DNA of 6,542 nt from Pseudobdellovibrionaceae bacterium. GTDB taxonomy: Bacteria; Bdellovibrionota; Bdellovibrionia; Bdellovibrionales; JAMPXM01. The notes under the pieces are model-generated. The model saw nothing but the letters and a program-made list of their open reading frames with translations. It had not been told where the DNA came from and did not search any database. The stretch spans positions 1-6,542 of the forward strand of contig JALHOI010000115.1 of assembly GCA_022843085.1 (NCBI GenBank), given 5' to 3'. Below are positions 6,523-6,542 of the stretch, piece after piece; position 1 is the first letter of the stretch; every line of letters starts with the position of its first letter. The translations under genes and the position numbers were made by a program.

Positions 6523-6542
6523 ACCCCCCCCCCCCACATAAA

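Noticed and set aside
6352..6537. Minus-strand frames reading through the palindrome and poly-C run
   Set aside because: They use low-complexity and palindromic sequence and overlap the better-supported selO-like start in another frame.
1..6542. A defence, prophage or biosynthetic cluster
   Set aside because: No transposase, integrase, nuclease, phage, CRISPR or modular biosynthesis gene is visible; apart from the SelO-like gene and the exported orphan the genes are ordinary metabolic ones.

Overview
The window is a compact bacterial chromosomal segment or contig end of roughly balanced GC. It carries five complete genes and one partial gene, with no mobile element, CRISPR array or RNA gene that I can recognise. 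The combination of an ADP-heptose epimerase (so a Gram-negative with LPS heptose), a long two-part aromatic amino acid hydroxylase and a SelO-like protein would fit a predatory or environmental delta-type lineage such as Bdellovibrionota. That assignment is an inference from gene content and remembered family lengths, not from a marker gene.

Layout from left to right. Positions 1-120 hold the last 39 codons of an unidentified plus-strand gene. Converging on it is a three-gene minus-strand operon read from 3769 down to 136: hldD (LPS inner-core heptose precursor), a 594-residue aromatic amino acid hydroxylase with a non-heme iron site, and a TrmJ-type SPOUT tRNA 2'-O-methyltransferase. The genes overlap at both junctions, with the stop codon of one embedded in the GTG start of the next, so translation is probably coupled. 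A 126-base gap separates hldD from a divergent plus-strand gene (3896-4426) for a 176-residue exported protein of unknown function. After it come two stacked hairpins that probably terminate transcription. A 626-residue minus-strand gene (4536-6416) then converges on it.

That 626-residue protein is the most interesting item. Its central part lines up with the SelO (YdiU) pseudokinase/AMP-transferase family. The two nucleotide-binding arginines and the metal-binding D-N...D residues are kept. The usual N-lobe lysine is arginine and the usual helix-C glutamate is serine. There is an insertion between those two positions, and the C-terminal Cys/Sec redox motif is missing. It looks like a divergent, long SelO branch.

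The right edge (6466-6535) holds a four-run G-quadruplex motif, a perfect 38-base palindrome and a run of 12 C. This is either an unusual element upstream of the selO-like gene or an assembly artefact at a contig end. Nothing in the window forms a recognisable defence, mobile or biosynthetic cluster. The three operon genes have no obvious common pathway.
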